Shown here one piece after another: positions 42,444 through 54,420 of a stretch of DNA of 64,000 nucleotides (the first letter of the stretch is position 1; each line of letters opens with the position of its first letter). The DNA comes from Asterella californica. Its lineage: Eukaryota > Streptophyta > Marchantiopsida > Marchantiales > Aytoniaceae. The stretch lies in the NCBI GenBank assembly GCA_036924285.1, contig JAYKYS010000006.1, positions 29,734,001-29,798,000 on the forward strand. Direction: 5' to 3'. A program made the translations under genes and the position numbers. A model generated the notes under the pieces. It had not been told where the DNA came from and ran no database searches. It was given only the letters and a program-made list of their open reading frames with translations.

Positions 42444-45084
42444 ATAAGAAAAAGAGATAGAGAATCTATGCATGAGAGAGCAATTATGTGTAAGCTAATT
42501 GTTTATTGAATAATAAAGTAGGTGGTCCATATACCAGGTATTTATATTTTGGTACAAGGGTAGGGTAGGTCTGCCAAAGGGCACGAGCTCAAATATCCTG
42601 AACTAGTTTTTGTACTTAAGTTCTCACTTAGACCGCTTAATTCCAACACTCTCACTCAGCGACTAGTTGTTGCAGACTAATTTAATCCTAGTCTTGGATT
42701 AAATTAGTCTAACTATGGAGCCAGTAGACCCTTAGTTAGGACATCCGCTATCATCTCTTGAGTATGGCAGTACTTCACTTCGATTGTCTTGGATATAACT
42801 TGGTCCTTAATGAAGTGATACCAAATATCTATATATTTCATCATGTCGTGGAACTTGGACGTTTCTACGAGTGTTATTGCACTCTGGTTATCTCAATACA
42901 AAGTGGTAGTCTCATTCTCAGCTAATCCTATATCAACTAAGAGTTGACGAAGCCATATTGCTTCTGAGAAACATGTGCTCAGTGCCATATACTCAGCTTC
43001 AGTTATTGATAGTGCGACACATTTCTGTCTCTTCGATGACCAACTGATTGCCCCTTGAGAATAGATGAAAAAATTTTCAGAAGTTGAACTTCGTGATTCG
43101 ATATGACCTCTGCAGTCAACATCAACGTAGCCGAATAGAGAGATTGGTTGAGACAGGTGTTTATATTCAAAAATATTGATCTGAGTACCCTTGATATAAC
43201 AAAATGTATGCTTTATGACGGTGATGTGTTTTAATCCTGGGTTAGTCATGTATTGAGATAATACACTAATGCTAAATGTTAGATCACGACGAATGCAAAT
43301 GATAGCCTAGTTAATCGAGCATGTTGCGCTCTGGTATGGATAAGAAGTACAATGTGCTTCTCTTCATTACAAGCATGAAAGTCTTCAGTTGAAATTTTTC
43401 TCTTGGTGTCAACAGTGTACTAACAGGTTGGCAATTCTGTAGATCAAATTGAAGCAACTTTTGGATCCGGTATAAGATTTGATTCAGCCTGATCCATTCT
43501 TTTCCTCAGTTCTGATTAATATCTATACTCAAGCAATGGTGGATATTGTCTATGTCACTCATTTTGAACTTTACGCTGAGGTTGCTCTTGATGTACGTCA
43601 GCATTTCTTTGCTACTGCTTGCTATGACCGCATCGTCAACATAAAGTGCTAGGATGGTAAACTGATTATCATTATGAATGTAATACACGTTATCGTCAGC
43701 TCTTAACACACTGAACCCAAGAGAAAGGAGGAACTTATCTATGATCAAGTACCATTCTCGAGAAGATTCCTTCCATCCATAAAGTGTACGAAGTAGCCTG
43801 CACACTTTATCGGTTCTTGGGGCATTGACGTCGTTAGGGACAGCCATGTAGATCTCTTTGTTCAACACCCCGTTTAGAAATGTTATCTCCACATCCATCC
43901 GGCGGACATGAAGACCTTGTTGAGCTACGATCGTCAGTATCAGTCCCATTGATTACACACGGATCACTAAGGAGAAGGTGTCTGTATAGTCGAGTCCGTA
44001 CACTTGTGTGAATCTTTGGGCGGTTGACTTGTATCAGGTGATGGACCCATCTGAATTTAGTTTCAACTTGAAGGTCCACTTGTGTTATGGGTCTTCGTCT
44101 GTGTGGTAAGTCCGTGAGTGTCCACGTATCATTCTCCTCGTGGGACTTGAGCTCTTCAATGATGACCCCGGACCATTGAGCAGCGTCTGGAGATGACAGA
44201 ACCTCTTGGTAGGAGTTAGGCTCCATCGGGTCTGGTCTCAAAGTCATTATTAAAGTACGCTTTTTATTAATGGGTGTCTTGGAGATCAAGTATCATAACT
44301 TTCTACTAGATCGCGGTTAGGAAGGGTTTGATTGACGTGTGGATCGCCGGGAGTGGTGGTGGTGCTTGGACCTCGATGGGAGGAGAAAACGCTGCAACCT
44401 CGATCTCACTTGAGTGTGGTGGTGGAGACTGCGCTGGTGAGTGATGTAGATATGGGTGCAGCGGGCTTATATTCTCTATATCAGCTGGAGGACTATGCAT
44501 GGTTCAGACGGGAGAAGATAAATGCATAGTAGAATAAGCTGAAAAGAGATAACGACTGTGCGACTGTGGGCTACTGATAGATGAGCTAACCACAGACTGA
44601 GTTGGTGTGTGATGTATGTCTTTGCCAACTCTTCCTCCTCCAGAACCCGCAGAGAGGAGAGGAAGAACGAGGTCACGACCAAGGCTGTTACTTGAAGAAG
44701 GACCGAGGCCAGAGCTAACAAAAGGGTCGAAGACGGGAGATGGAACAAAAGGAGGCAAAACAAACTGGCTCAGAGAGGAAGAGTAGCTCCCACTTAGGGG
44801 ATAGGGGTTGTACTTGAAGGAGGAGGGTGGTGATGAAAAAAGTGCACATCATTCTGAATTTCATCTTCATTGGCTCACAATAGAAAAAAGAGAAAGAGAA
44901 TCGATGCAAGAGAAAGCAAGTAAGTGAAAGCTAATTGTTTATTGAATGATAAGATAAAAGTACTTTAGACGAGGTATTTATATTTTGGTACAAGGGCAAG
45001 CTAGACCTGCAAATGAACACGAACCCAAATATCCTTAACTAATTGCTAGAGTGAAGTTAACACTTAAAAAGCATAAATCTAACA
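42444..45084 (-). mobile_element. Internally deleted Ty1/copia retrotransposon
   Basis: Two LTRs of about 205 bp (42,444-42,648 and 44,880-45,084) share the phrases AGCTAATTGTTTATTGAAT and TTTATATTTTGGTACAAGGG at a constant offset of 2,436 bp. They differ at many positions, so the insertion is old. The interior keeps only the C-terminal integrase linker, reverse transcriptase and RNase H on the minus strand; gag, protease and the integrase core are deleted. Purine-rich GAGTGAGAG just inside the left LTR would be the polypurine tract. Confidence 0.8.
42893..44289 (-). pseudogene. Copia reverse transcriptase and RNase H remnants
   Basis: Three broken frames in copia order. 44,289-43,834 holds the start of the RT domain (SSPDAAQWSGVIIEELKSHE, then ENDTWTL) and goes out of frame. 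43,949-43,506 has RRMDVEITFLNGVLNKEIYM, LRTLYGWKESSREWY and the active site LYVDDAVIAS. 43,249-42,893 has the C-terminal RNase H segment (SWSSKRQKCVALSITEAEYM). Frameshifts between segments make it inactive. Confidence 0.85.
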
Positions 45085-46903
45085 TGCCCGTATTAATCTC
45101 AAGCAGAGTGAAGAGCGTACACTACTTCTGGGGCACTTCTCTAAGCACAGCTCGCTTTTGAAATCTCATCTCAACCAGAGAGATCCCAAACTGATGCGGT
45201 TTCCTTTCCAACGCGTTAGTGTCTCTCACATTTTCTGTTATCAAGCGTGCAGTTGTAGGTCGACGTCCGTTACATCCTGCTCTTCAGTCATTTTTACTCC
45301 TTACTTAACGGGACATTTATAGAGAAGTCATATCATGGCGACTCAGAGCTTCATAGAGCACCTGTCTCTCCAACCATCTTTGTGTGCGTAACTCAATTCG
45401 CGCTACCCGTCGCGTCATTGCTCAAGAAATCTTCAACTTGGCAACTGCCTGAATCTCTTTCAACTCATTCCAAGTTCCGACTTGAGGAATTCACTAGACC
45501 ATCAGGCTTTCCCTGAAGATCCGTGTCTTCTGTTGACGTCTATTGCTTGCTTGTCGTCCATCAGGCACTCCCTCCTGAGCATAATTCCTGGTTCCTCGCA
45601 GGTTAGGGCGTTAAGAGCTGATAAATGATTCCCCGAACCATGAAACCTTGTGATTCGTAGACAGGAGAAACTTTTGCAGCTCAGTATTCGTCCACTCATG
45701 ATCCATTCGGTCCTCATTCTGTCACCGAGCTGCTAGCAGATAACCAAAGAAACTGCATCTGGACTCCAAACTCAAGACTCAAAATCATGTTTCCTCAACT
45801 TGTGAAATTTCTGCAGAAAGTAAATCAACAAACAGAAAGAGTTGATTGTAGTAAGACGTTCAAAGCAGAGATGATATACTGATATCACCAAATCAATCCA
45901 TACGGTGGATTACTTATATTAGACAGATAGAGAAGACAGGATACAAACCACAAACGAAGGTTTGTCGTGAACGCTCTAGGTACATTTTGCTATAACTTGC
46001 TTACCGTCTAGCTTACTTCCGACCAGAATATGTCCTGCCTAGACCCTATCCGTCCGTCATGAGATGATCGTTTTATATGTAGAGGTTACAGTGCAACTGA
46101 TTCTACTAACAGAATTCGTAGATATCTGAACCTTGTAGCAGGTTCCAGAGCGGGTTCCATCCGGTAAAATCCTATGAGAAACGAACGATTATAGGCCTTA
46201 TGTCAACAGCAATAGTAGGACACAGCAGGGAGAGCTCAGAGTAAGATACGTCGGATACCATAGCTCCGGCTGCAGGAATTCGATTTTCTTGCTTCTTACT
46301 CTCTCAACCATCATCGGATCACTCACTCTTTCAATCCAGTCTCGGGTACAAGAACCATTCTGGTCGAGTTTGTTGAATCACAACAGGTCCAGGAATTCAA
46401 GAAGCTGAAACGATGACGATTCAAGCCAACGACCTAACGAAACAGGTGAGAGCCACCATGAAGGTACGATGCAAATGAGAAACTTGATAAAGCTTTTAGA
46501 CCTCCGCTGGCTAACTGGACCACCGACTTGCATCGAATTCGGATGACTATTTGAACTTTGTAACGGCAGCGCGCTACTTGCACTGTGGACTTATTTTCTT
46601 TTTCCTTTTCGTATACTCGAGACTATACTCTAATTTGACTCCTGAAAGAGTTTTCCTCCCAGAGTCTATGAAGAACGAACAGAGACCAAGCGGATCGTTT
46701 ACTCCCTTCGTTGCAAGGTAGGGCAAACATCGGACTCCTGGGCCCAGACCCTAGAAATCACGAGGAGAGAAGGACATATACGTACACCAAAACATGATTC
46801 AGTGTTGACGAATGGAACCGTCAGCAACACTCACTGACCATGTTTTGTCTAAAGCATTTTCCGTCTAAAGGGTCGCTGCCAAGACTGTCGTGGAAGTGCG
46901 ACT
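45085..46903. other. Intergenic DNA
   Basis: No gene supported. At 46,268-46,285 the 18-base string GGCTGCAGGAATTCGATT is identical to a common cloning-vector polylinker plus T; see findings. Confidence 0.35.
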
Positions 46904-48151
46904 TTGGAACGACTTGCGAGGTTCAAAACCGTGTGCGCTTGTTTCAGAAATGTTCACATTCTTTTGTTCGTACGAGTGACCCGCCCTGATGGCCAGCCAG
47001 CTAATTGCTGGAGCAAATTGTTGTTGAAATGGAAACCAACCTGCGGTACACGTCTGGTCGCATCCAGGGAGAGTATCATATCAGGAAACTGGAAAAGAAA
47101 GCAGCAAGTCGCAGTCACAGAGAGGGCTGTGCAGCAGTCGAGACACAACTTGCGCCGAGTTCAATGCAGGCGCTGGAAGAACATCGGCACCGCAGCAGCT
47201 TGTAGAATTCTCTGGGAAGCACACTGTAATCGACCTCTCGCACCTACAGTAACCAACTGTCACGAAGGAGCTTCAGCATAAGTTGCTGCTGAGACGTGCA
47301 GTCGTGCTCGACAGTTCCCGAAGTGTGGGGAGTCAAAGCCAAATAGCAGCTGTCAAATATGACGATAAAGGCAGGGCTAGTCCAGGGCCCCTTATGTCAC
47401 CCACTAGTGACTTATCAAGATCTTATAGCCAAAAATTGCTTCAGCGCTATCAACTTCCAAGCGAAAAGGACCCCAGTATGGTAAAGGCCTCAACTTTTCA
47501 GCTCCTGACGCGGGGCTCACTGCCGCGGAAGTTAAAGATTCTGGAATGAAGTCAAGGTGAAAAGAGGTAGCCTGTTCAGTCGGTGGTCTATGATATCGGG
47601 CCACATCTGTCCATTGAAGGTTTCAAACCTTCCTTGTAGGCAAAACTGGTCACTCCAAAAGTTCGAGGAGTTCTGTTGTAATTATTCAGGGACTTCCAGA
47701 CGATCTGAAATGGTATTACGACGGAGTTGCAAATCTGCTCTTCTTCGAGTGACAGGATGACAGGGCAAATGGGACTAACATCAGGGCCGGCAGAATACCA
47801 TTAGTGCTTCAGTCGACTGAGCTACAGATATACTTTTCGAATGCTATTCAACCTGAATCGTATACAGAATGCTGGATGAAGTTAATATTAGTTTCATGGA
47901 TCTACAGTACTTTTTGTGAAGAACAGAGAATGGTCGATCTTCGTCTGGAGACACAGTTGTGCTTAGCGCATGACAAAACTTTGAAGCAGAGCAGACTTGT
48001 GAGTCAGAAGGTACCGTCCGTCCGTCCATCTCCGTCAATATTCATAAATATTTGTCCTATATTCGCTGGCGCAGTGAGCCTGAAAGTTTTTACTTTGTTC
48101 GGGCTCGGAAGATGTTCAGCTTTTCAATTACTCATACTGCCCGGCAATTGA
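46904..48151 (+). other. Region with several adjacent unrecognised ORFs
   Basis: Plus-strand frames at 46,904-47,281, 47,005-47,205, 47,283-47,549 and 47,804-48,151 follow each other in a GC-richer island. Individual stretches look protein-like (RIQGEYHIRKLEKKAASRSH; SPTSDLSRSYSQKLLQRYQL), and the frames switch as in a spliced or decayed gene. I could not build a convincing splice model or assign a family. Confidence 0.25.
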
Positions 48152-48820
48152 AGTCGTCTCAGTCAGCAGGCGTTCTATAGAGCCATCAAGCTTCCTCGTG
48201 GGCTTGGATAAAAGAGATCGTCCGACGCTATTCACGACCTTTTCACAGAAACCAAGACGTTATGTCTGGCTGGACAAGCAATCTTGCTGTTAGAACATCT
48301 CCCAGTTGATGCGTGTTGTCCAAGTTGATCCTCACCGAAAGGAGATATACATTCGGTGGGCTGAACATAAAGGGTCACTGCAGCAGCTTCGAACTGTTAA
48401 CAGCACGTTGTTGGTGATTTCTCGGGCGTAGATGATGATCGTGTACAAAAGATGCCGTCGTTATATCATGATCATGAGAGTATGCATTCTCGTTACGGAA
48501 GCATGCATACTCGTCAAAGTCGTCGTTCACAACCTATTACTAGAGTTGAACTCAAGGTGTGCACCGAAGGGTACGCATAGTATCGGAGTTCTTCTTGGTA
48601 ATATCCACTCGGAAAATCGAGATATGTTTTTGCAGAATATAATTTTCTGGATTTTCACGGACAGAAAATAATAAATTTCGACCAGTGAGTGTTAGTTTTG
48701 GTGAAGAACGGATTCCGAAAACTCAAAACTTGACTGATAAGAAACCAAATTAGTTGAAACCAACCACTGCTTAGAACATTGTCACTTTGAAACGGAATCA
48801 CTCTATCCGGCACCTGTGCA
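48152..48820. other. Intergenic DNA
   Basis: Nothing supported beyond a near-palindromic cluster of GCATGCAT-type sequence around 48,480-48,510. Confidence 0.3.
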
Positions 48821-49110
48821 TATATTCACCTCTTCCATTTGAAGATGGAAAAGTGCAGCTAGTTTTTTAATTTATTATTTCATGTTTTTGACAAAAGGTT
48901 AAATAATTAATTATTATTTCGTATAAACTAATGTCTGTTTAATACCAGGGTCCTTAATCCTAATTTTGGAAGTGTGTGTGCTATTGTCTTATGGGTTATG
49001 TCCAGATTTCCTACAACTCTCTGTTTTGTTAACATTTAATAATTATTAGTAATTTTATTTTTTATTTTATATTTTATTTTATATATAACACTTACTTATT
49101 TTCTGATAAC
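48821..49110. repeat. Hairpin repeat H1, copy C
   Basis: TATTCACC at about 48,823 is followed by a small hairpin (CTTCCAT/ATGGAA), AT-rich arms, CTTATGGGTT at about 48,988 and AACACTTACTTATTTTCTGATAA near 49,088. These are the same landmarks in the same order as copies A and B at 30 kb. Confidence 0.55.
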
Positions 49111-49189
49111 ACAAAGAGAACAAGCACCGGATATCTCCAAGCAAAACTCAAATCTTACACCACTGCAATCACAGGTGGAAGGTGTTTAT

Positions 49190-49390
49190 CAACATGCTAA
49201 ATCGTAAAGAAAACAAATGGTTTGTTCACACTGTTTGGCCGCAGTTTTAGTTCTAAACCATCCAGAACGGATGGAAACGGTCTGGTTCGATCTGGTTCTA
49301 TTCCCAAAAAGTGAGGTTTGGTTCGGAACCAAACCGGGCTGGAACCAAACCGGACTGAGACCTAACATTGAAGAGAGGAAACCCATCTAG
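49190..49390. repeat. AACCAAACC-rich palindromic block
   Basis: Contains the perfect palindrome GTTTGGTTC G GAACCAAAC near 49,316-49,334 and further GAACCAAACCGG copies beside it. Simple-structure DNA of unknown origin. Confidence 0.6.
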
Positions 49391-51190
49391 ATTCACTTTC
49401 TGATTTGCAAAGCTGTACTTGTTAGTGTGTTCAGTTCAGCAGGGGAGTGTAATTAAACAGGGCCCTCAATAATTGCGAGGATACACCACACACCTAGAAT
49501 TTGTCGTTCTTCTGTTTCACACTCGCTTGAGTACGGTCTTCTTGTTGTTATTGTTTTGTTTCACCTCATATTCACTACTTTCTGGGTGCAGGAGGACTAA
49601 ACTGGTGATGTACATACAGCCTTCCACCAGCAGGGACTAGCTCTTTGTTTAAGCCAACATTCACTTTGTATATTCGACTTTGTCATCTTCTTGAGAAGAT
49701 GAAGAGAAGGTGGTATGTACATTCTATCGTAAGGGTTAGGTAATAAATTAATATTTGTTATAAAAAATAATATTTAATGTTACTATTATATTTTTTATGA
49801 AACGTTAATTAGTTTCACTTTTTTATTATTTAGACCTCTTTTCTCCATGAGACTTCTGCCGCAGCATGCTGCAGGAGTCTTCCAGGCGGATGAGACTGCC
49901 AACAAGCTAATGCTGGTTCGCTTTCGATATTATACTTTAAGAAACGCGTTCTGATGTATTCTATTTATGAATTATGTATGGATGTGACTCTTCTTTCACT
50001 TATCATTTAACATTTACAGAAAAAAATGAATTTAAATTTTAACTTAGTGTATATTATATATATATATATAAGCAAAAGAAAAAAAACATTAATATACAAA
50101 AAACATGAAAAATAATCAAAACTCTCCGGAAAACCTCCCCGTATCCATCCCACTACAAAACCAATCCACTTTCTCCATTTTCTCCTTATTATCACGCTTG
50201 TCCTCACCCGGTCTACGTTCTCCAGGGAACTTTGGATGTATCTTCGCAAAAAGTAGATTCTGTAAATTCCATTTTGAACATATCGAAGATACGTTCAAGT
50301 GTTCGAACTTTGCTAGTGTTTTTGGAGTTCTTCAGAAGTTGTTAAGGAATAACAACTTCATTGCTAAAAAACTGACCATAACATTCTGGAAGTGCAAGCT
50401 GCATAACTCGCCGCGTTTAGCATCAAAAGCTTGAGATACTCGCTTCTACGAAAGACTTGTCATTAAGAGCATCATAACATTTAACAAGCAAGACCGTTTC
50501 TATACATACGAAAAGAGACCTTCTCTTCATCTTCTCAGGAAGGTTTAGACCCATAAACCCTAAACCCATACCCTAAACGTATATGTGTACTGATTGGTGC
50601 TCTTGTTCGTTACATATTATTGCGCTTGTGACATACCCCAGTGGTAACTCAACTGTGACTTCACGCGGTGTTAAGTTATGAGCAGAGGAGTTAGTGCATG
50701 TGGAAAGTATGGTTGTTCAGTTCATGCATTCTTGTTGAACTATTTATTTAATATATCATAGTTTATGAGATAAATATTTTACCATTTTTAGTATCATCTC
50801 AGTTTCAACTTGAACGTAAGAGTGTGGAGTTTGAGGATTAGAAGGAAATTTTGTTGATAGTGACTTCCTCATACGAAGTTTCCTAGTAATGATACGGACT
50901 AGTTTTTTTTGTTTGGTTTTGTTTTTAGACCTCTTTTCGCTGTGGGCTTTCTGCAGCCGTCGTCTTTATAGCATTACCATATATTCTTCACGGGGTGTCA
51001 AAGTTAAAGAAAATATATTCTTTGACGGGAAAGAGAATATTTTATCATAACTTCAGGACGGTCATTCAGTAGAGCCGCTGGTATCCACATTGACAAGTGA
51101 CCATATCCTATGGTTGTGGGTAATTAGAGGAGCGTCTCAAAGATAGTCGTGGTTCACTAACAGTACTTGTCATTTACATACGTGTAAATT
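49391..51190. other. AT-rich intergenic DNA
   Basis: Contains a near-palindrome TCATCTTCT TG AGAAGATGA near 49,682 in an H1-like setting (TATTCGAC before it), a (TA)n run at about 50,051-50,070, and telomere-type AAACCCTAAACCC at about 50,555-50,568. No gene seen. Confidence 0.45.
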
Positions 51191-51464
51191 GATTTGATCT
51201 TCTGCGTAGCAAGAACTCCAGCATTGAAGGTGCGTGAAGTAGTGGAAGCAGTGGAAACATTTCTGTCAAAGATGACTGATACATGTGCGAGGATGCATTC
51301 CAAGATGAGCGGTAAATCTGAAAAATTGAAATCGAATACAAACAGTTGCGAGAATTGTGACGAAATCAAATCAGAGACAAACAGTGTAAGAGGATCTGAG
51401 AGTGATATGGCTCCAAAGGCGATCGACCGACTCTTTGAAGAGAACTCGTATCCGTCTAAATGAT

Positions 51465-52185
51465 AACGATTAGGAAAAAATTGTTGTCTATATCGAGGAC
51501 GAGGAGAATTTTGCAGCACTTCATGGAACGGGTCGAAAAACAAAACTTGGTGCAAGAAAGTGTTTGAGCAAAGCTACAGCGTTCGGAATTATGGCCGCAC
51601 AGCTTTCGAGAAAAAATGAGTTTCTTGTTGTTACAGACGTAGAACTAAAGAAACGGTTCGATCGATACATAGATATGTACAAGGAAGCTAAAGAAATTCA
51701 AGACAGCATAGGAGGAGGTCTTACGGAAGATGAAGTGGTTAGAGGTTTGACATTGGAGGAGAAATTGAATGAAAAATCATTTTTCATTCAAACATTGATC
51801 CTCCTGCTTTATGTTCTATACCATCGGAAGAAGAAGTCTTGGGTTATGACTCTTAGTTTCAAGCTGAGAGTACCCTTCCTCGATATGGGACAGATAGTAC
51901 ATTGCCTCGGTATGAAAAAGATGACAAAGATATGGATATCTCTCAGTGCGAATATCAAGCCTACGATGAAGAAAGTCCGAATGCGAAGGAGAGACCTAAG
52001 AATGAAGAAGAAGAAAAAGAAGAAGGTATTCAAGGTGAAACAAGGGGAGGAGCTGTCCCTAATCTTGCTCAATCTGCACAAGAGACATCCCGACATCATA
52101 GAGTCAGTCGTAATGTAATCGGAGTTTTGAATTTATATGAAGAAATATCCAAGAGAAAGTCCAATATAGAAAGATGTATGTAGAA
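51465..52185 (+). pseudogene. Myb/SANT-like accessory gene of a Harbinger-type transposon, broken
   Basis: The plus strand reads EDEENFAALHGTGRKTKLGA and continues RKCLSKATAFGIMAAQLSRK up to and past the ATG at 51,591. Then follow LKKRFDRYIDMYKEAKEIQD and GGGLTEDEVVRGLTLEEKLN, the typical layout of Myb/SANT-like proteins that accompany PIF/Harbinger transposases (R-F/Y-x-Y...K near the end of the third helix, then a glycine-led turn). After about 51,790 the frame shifts; an acidic, Lys/Glu-rich tail continues in another frame from 51,902 (KERPKNEEEEKEEGIQGETR) to a stop at 52,183. Stops and a frameshift indicate a pseudogene. Confidence 0.5.
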
Positions 52186-52740
52186 TATCGTATGACTACA
52201 TTGGAGAAAAAGAAATGAGCGCGAGAAAGGAGGAAAGTAGAAAGAGACACACGCCTCTGCTTGTTGAGTTGCATAAAGCATGCAAGTCTTTTGAGGAGAT
52301 AAAAAGATTTATCAAGATGCTCGATACTATGTAATATTTATAGATAAGAGTAAATTTCACGTTTATGAAATGATGTGTATGTTCTCAAATCTTACTATGG
52401 TTCCGAGATATGTTTGAGGTCGATGTGTTTACACAATGGCCTGAAGTATAGTTTGCTGTTCTTTAATGTGTTCTCGTGCTCGGGTTGAAGATGACAGTTT
52501 CGTGTAGATTGTAGTGTTTTATCGTGAGGGTTTACTGTGGATTCTAGTGGTTTTTCCGTGAGGGTTTACTTGTGGATTTTCGTGCTCCGGTTTAGGGTGT
52601 AGTGTGTTTGCGTACTCAGGTATTGGTTGGGGTGTGTTCTCTTGTGAAAGATATAGGGTAATAGCTTCGTTTAGGGTTCAAGGTTTTTGTGTTTTCTCTA
52701 GCTCGTGTTTAAGGTGAGAGCTTCGTGTGGGATTTCGAGC
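52186..52740. other. Intergenic DNA
   Basis: GT-rich plus-strand sequence with loose repeats of TCGTGAGGGTTTACT and GGATTCT/GGATTTTCGTG near 52,500-52,600. No gene. Confidence 0.35.
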
Positions 52741-53300
52741 ACGAGAAGATAACATTCATGATTTCAGGATATATGAGAGGAGAGAACCTGGAGGCCAAGA
52801 GAGAATCAGATGACTTCGCTGCAAGAGGAACTTGGTGATCGATAAGTTCAGCGAAGTCTCTTATCGCATCGCATACGTCACGAGAAGAGAGAACCTATCA
52901 CAGACGCCATGAGCGGAGAGAACCTAGAGGTCACGAGTTCAGCGAAGTCTCTTATCGTAGACGTCACGGGAGGAGAGAACCCGGAGGTCACATGAGAAGA
53001 AGAGACTTCACTGCAAGAGGAACTTGGTCACGAGGAACTTGGCCACGAGAGATGCGGATGACTTCTGCAAGAAGAACTTGGAAGAAGACATCTTTTTGTT
53101 GAGAGAAGACTTGTCAATTAGCGATGAGGATGTGTCGATGATTTTAGAAATCTAAGTTAGAACGCAGCGGCGAGAACAAGAACAACAAGAAGAAGGACGC
53201 AGCGAGAACTTTGAGAAGAAGAAGAAGCACACGGATTGACAAGGAGAAGGACGCAATGAGAACTTGGAGAAGAAGCACACAGATTGTCAAGTAAGTGGTG
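52741..53300. repeat. Purine-rich imperfect minisatellite
   Basis: Recurring phrases GGAGAGAACC, AGTTCAGCGAAGTCTCTTATCG, GCAAGAGGAACTTGG and AGAAGAAGGACGCA(G/A) are arranged irregularly. It could be translated on the plus strand as a repetitive charged protein, but no frame stays open. Confidence 0.6.
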
Positions 53301-53640
53301 TTCGCTACTTTCGGTGCGGTTCTCATATCTCAATGCGGTGCGTTCGTGGTGTTCTCAGTGTGGTTCGGTGAGTAGTACGTCAGGAATCGCAATGATTCAT
53401 TTTACGAATTGATCTCAGTGCAATGGACTCACACGAGATCAATTTGCAATTTCAGTGTGATTTGATTTCAACAGAGCTCATATCACTCTGAGCTCTGCGA
53501 AGCGCAGTAGTCGTGGTGTGCGAGCTCAGGTCACACTAGTCGCACTCCGCAATGAATATTGAGGTGTCAGTGTGATCTCCGCGGATCGCACTCCGATGTA
53601 GGCACCGCACTTCTTAGTGCGATCTACGAATATCGCTCGA
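53301..53640. repeat. Short-motif array (CTCAGTGYGATC type)
   Basis: Many copies of CTCAGTGTG, CAGTGTGATCT, ATCGCACTCCG and related 10-12-mers. The same motif in opposite orientation dominates 55,850-56,350. Confidence 0.6.
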
Positions 53641-54140
53641 ATTGTGTTTAGGGTGCTTGAAATTAACTCACTCGAATCGTGTTTAGGATGTTTGAGAAAA
53701 GTTAATTTTGTGCAAATATCTTATCTTTTAGGATGGCCACTCAAAACGAAGGAGTACAAGAAAAAGTCGGGACAAAGTGATTACCAAGGGAAGAAGGACC
53801 GTATTATATATCTTTTTTTGTACATGACAATGAACCATCTCGTATTAAATGAGAGTGGATGGAGAAAAAAGATATATGGAGAACAGTGAGCAAAATCGGG
53901 GAAGAAGCTTTGGATAAGCTAGTCTTGCTTATAGCACTTTCATTTGATTTTACACCGCTTGACGTATGTAACTTATCTGTAAATCTTTGTCCATGACCTC
54001 TTTATCTCTAAATCTTGTTCGTCATTGTAAGAGTCTTTGTCGTTGTAAGAGTGTTGTGTGGTTTTGCTGTTGTGCTTCTCAGCTTCTGAAATTGCTGTTG
54101 TGCTTCACTGCTTGTGTTGTTTTGCTCCTGTTACACTGAT
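53641..54140. other. Unrecognised short frames
   Basis: An ATG at 53,733 opens a short reading (MATQNEGVQEK) that ends quickly; the following sequence looks like decayed coding DNA. No family recognised. Confidence 0.25.
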
Positions 54141-54146
54141 GATCGC

Positions 54147-54420
54147 GAGGGTTGCTTGTGGTTTTAGTGCTGTGCTTATTTTTCATTTTATAGCGAAGGT
54201 TAGCCTTAGGTCTCTAGGCTCGAGAGGGTTGCTTGTGGTTTTGCTGCTGTGCTTATTTTTCATTTTATAGCAAAGGTTAGCCTTAGGTCTCTAGGCTCGA
54301 GAGGGTTGCTTGTGGTTTTGCTGCTGTGCTTCTTATTTTCGATTTATAGCGAAGGTTAGCTTTAGGTCTCTAGGCTCGAGAGGGTTGCTTGTGGTTTTGC
54401 TGCTGTGCTTCTCTGCTTGT
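54147..54420. repeat. 77-bp tandem repeat, 3.5 copies
   Basis: Units start GAGGGTTGCTTGTGGTTTT at 54,147, 54,224, 54,301 and 54,380, each with TTATAGCGAAGGTTAGCC and TTAGGTCTCTAGGCTCGA. Copies 1 and 2 are nearly identical, so expansion is recent. Confidence 0.9.
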
